Shown in pieces: positions 61,597 through 64,000 of a stretch of 64,000 nt of DNA. Made by a program: the position numbers and the translations under genes. How positions within the stretch are numbered: the first letter of the stretch is position 1; every line of letters starts with the position of its first letter. The DNA comes from Hydractinia symbiolongicarpus. Taxonomy: Eukaryota > Cnidaria > Hydrozoa > Anthoathecata > Hydractiniidae. The notes beneath the pieces were generated by a model. That model saw nothing but the letters and a program-made list of their open reading frames with translations. It was not told the origin of the DNA and searched no databases. The stretch lies in assembly GCF_029227915.1 (NCBI RefSeq), contig NC_079886.1, positions 15,536,501-15,600,500 on the forward strand. The letters run 5' to 3'.

Positions 61597-64000
61597 TTAA
61601 ACCACAAGAGGAGATGTATGTACCCCGTCATCGTGCACGACTCTTTTGTCATAAACGCCGAGAGCCCGAGTTTGTTTTGTTCGTACGTAATCATACCCTG
61701 CCTATGTACCCGAAAACCTACGTTTTTGGCCATGTCTAAACCATCATTCAGCGCACCCAGGTATCTACTCCAGGTCACAACATATTGCCTCTTTGACATG
61801 CCCTTACATGAGAATTTTGTACCCCTTTTTCCTTCAACGAAATAACACTTGGCTGTCAGGGAAATCATCTGAAACCCAATAAATTCCGCTTTAAATAACC
61901 CTCCTGTTCGACTCGAGTACTTATCAGTGACGAGCCAGTTTTGTACGCCTTTGTCGTACTCGTCAAGCAGTTCGGGACGAATGACATCCCTCAACTCTTC
62001 TCCAGAAATGGCAAAATACGCACTGTCGGTGTCCATATAAATATATTCGAAGTCTCGACGATCCACGTACTTGTGTAGAAAATCATAGTAAAATTTGAGC
62101 ATGCGCAACTTCGCGAGTTGATATACCGCGATACCGAACTGGTAGGCTCTATCGATAGTGCCTGTGCTTGCCCCTTCTTACCTCATACGCATTCCCAATC
62201 TCTTCAAGGTCCTCCAGGTACGGGCTCCGCAGAGCAGTGTCAACCTCCTTTTCATCCCTCGTAAATGTAGTATTTGCATGCGTTGCCAAATCCTCAATGA
62301 TCTTGCCGTAGAACGAGTTGCTTTTCAACTTTGCCGTATCCCCCGCAATACGTTTTTCGGGGTCTTTATCAGCCTGTTGTCGTGCATCGGCAATCTCCTC
62401 CAGGAACCAGGCAAAGAACCTACCTCAGGCGTACTTGAGGAACTGGTGAAAGGCAGTAACCTTCAGCCCATGGTTAAGGTACCATTTTAGCACAGGGGTA
62501 TACAGTAGGATTTTTTCAGCTCTCATCAAACCCAAAAGCTTACGTGTACCCGGAACACGCTTGCACCCCGTAGTTTTTAAGTATTCATGCATGTGCCCCG
62601 GAATTTGATCGTCAGGTATTTCTTTCACCACAAACAGGGGAGCCATTTCGCTGAATTTTTCACGCAGATACTCGGGTATCTCGATATCAACCTGGGCAAA
62701 CCCAAACAACGACCCATCCATTGCACCCCGCGCCAGTAGCTTTAAGTTATGTGCCGATGTCAGTGTGGTCACCTTGATCAACTGTTCCTTTCCACAAGGA
62801 AAGTCCTGCATAAGGGTACTCGGGTAAGCATATTTGCGTCGTACCCTAGAATGGTCTTGCACTTGTTGGGTTCCCTGTACACGTGAGATCTGATACCCGT
62901 CACGTCTCGTTCGTGGTATCTACAGAATACGATTGCGGGGCCAACCACCATCCCCGTCCGTAGGAGCTTGTAGGCTTCATTTCTCGTGCATTTTTCACAC
63001 GCTTTCCGTACCTCCTTGCAGGCCTTACAAGTCGTGCTATAACAAGAGTCCTTACACCTATGCCTGCATGGGTCTCCTGGAGCGTATAGCTCTAACTTTG
63101 GGTTCAGCCGTAGAGACTTGTTCAATACGTAGCGCCTTGACACGCCCGGAATACTGACCGCGTCCTTCAAATTATCTATCTCGTCATCGTAATACTGCAA
63201 CCTGGTCCTGTCCACGGCTTCAATGAAAGGTTCCACATCGGCTAGGTTGTACTCACGCAACCAGTCCATCATAGTGACGCAGCCTTGCCTGTAAAACTCG
63301 GCGCGGAATGTCTCATACTCTTCGCGAGATAGTGTGTTTTTCCCACTTAGCCGGCTATAAAAGTCCTCGTGAGCAACAGGCCCAACATGGTTCAGCTTCT
63401 CGTGGCTCGTCAACCATTCATACGGAAACATGAGCTGTTCGAGCTTACATTCCAACGACTTGCACCAACCGTCATAGCTTAGGCCGGGGGCAAGGAAATT
63501 TTTGATATCTAGAAATTTGAATCTCGAGGTAGTGAGGAACATGTAGTCCTTATCTTTTTTCGCCACCTTGATCTTATCGCCTTGCGCGATCTCTTCGACA
63601 AAATACCGCTTAATCAGGTTGATGTCGTAAATGCCGGAATTAAGCCCTATTACAGCTACTTGATTTACCCACTCATCCCACAACTCCCGGTTCTTTTTGG
63701 AGAGCATTTAAAAGTCGTCAGGCCTCGGGTACATTCTCTCGACCTCTTTCACAATGAAGGCATGCCTCTTTTCCAGCTCCTCCACAAACCGTTTAACCAG
63801 GATCTTGGGATTTTCGTGCTCAATGAACGTCGGGCGACTATTCAAACTATAGGCAATACCAACACTTATCGAACATTTCTCGAAAGGTATGTTATATCGG
63901 AGGTTTGATGGTAATTTAAAAGTAATAGGAGAGCTTCGAAATCAAATACCAGGTGGTAAGGATATGGTCTGAACTCCTTCTGAAAGTACCTTTTGATTTT
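61597..64000 (-). pseudogene. polB: DNA polymerase B, exonuclease and polymerase domains, runs off the window (copy 2)
   Basis: Reading down from 64000: exonuclease FDFEA near 63930; NSGIYDINL near 63650; DMLSKKNRELWDEWV and LSYDGWCKSLECKLE as in copy 1; the insertion CRHRCKDSCYSTTCKACKEV with paired Cys; motif A region YAYPSTLMQDFPCGKEQ near 62820; motif B KLKSNSFYGKIIED near 62330; and motif C YMDTDSAYF near 62039-62015. Frameshifts occur near 62800, 62440 and 62150 and at the end. The ending TAA is near 61597. Such polymerases replicate the element from a protein-primed end. The motifs needed for catalysis are present, so only frame breaks inactivate it. Confidence 0.9.

Larger units (their letters stand above)
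45048..64000. mobile_element. Polinton/Maverick-like virus-like element, copy 2 (continues past window)
   Basis: Read from the left: terminal repeat, three small genes (+), then genes in reverse order to copy 1 up to the capsid (+), HNH (+), membrane protein (+), integrase (+), and a block on the - strand of unknown, BRO-N, HNH, packaging ATPase, Cys-rich, and three small proteins, a nested LINE, and polymerase B running off the window. Minus the LINE this is more than 14 kb, within the usual Polinton range of 15-20 kb. The integrase and several small genes are intact while polymerase, capsid, ATPase, HNH and BRO are broken, so it is non-autonomous. Confidence 0.88.

Overview
The window is animal nuclear DNA. 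It is AT-rich, has many short exons bounded by GT/AG splice sites, and is dense in transposons. The conserved protein types point to a cnidarian, probably a hydrozoan, but the species cannot be fixed from the sequence. Two host genes are clear. A sorcin-type penta-EF-hand gene lies on the + strand at 487-4805, with its first exon not found. A complete Nramp/DMT-type metal transporter lies on the - strand at 22051-41746 and can be read through 22 exons that join without a frame error into 564 codons.

The most interesting content is two copies of one Polinton/Maverick-like (virus-like) element in opposite orientation. Copy 1 (about 5.28-12.84 kb) starts about 480 bp past the sorcin stop codon. 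Copy 2 (45.05 kb to beyond the window end) has its polymerase end outside the window. Together they show a multidomain protein-primed-type DNA polymerase B, a D-D-35-E integrase, a packaging ATPase, a candidate double-jelly-roll major capsid protein, two HNH endonucleases with Cys/His repeats, a BRO-N protein and about ten small unknown proteins. Most genes in both copies carry frameshifts, stops or deletions. Gene order is the same in both copies when one is reversed. An AT-rich motif close to TATAATAAA sits directly upstream of many start codons of this element and looks like its own promoter signal.

Between and inside these lie other mobile elements: a pogo-like DNA transposon in a sorcin intron (1920-3634), a decayed Ty3/Gypsy element (about 14.35-18.3 kb), a pogo-type MITE (18641-19154), a relic RPA-like OB-fold gene (19500-20450), a 5'-truncated Penelope-like element with a GIY-YIG nuclease and a hammerhead-like motif (25.79-26.9 kb), a 388-bp tandem array containing a MITE (27.9-29.3 kb), and a nearly full-length CR1-like LINE (about 56.9-61.56 kb) inserted beside the polymerase gene of copy 2. 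Several fold-back repeats and microsatellites fill the introns and the 41.7-45 kb spacer.

No tRNA, rRNA or CRISPR array was recognised. Family assignments come from motifs read by eye, without database searches.
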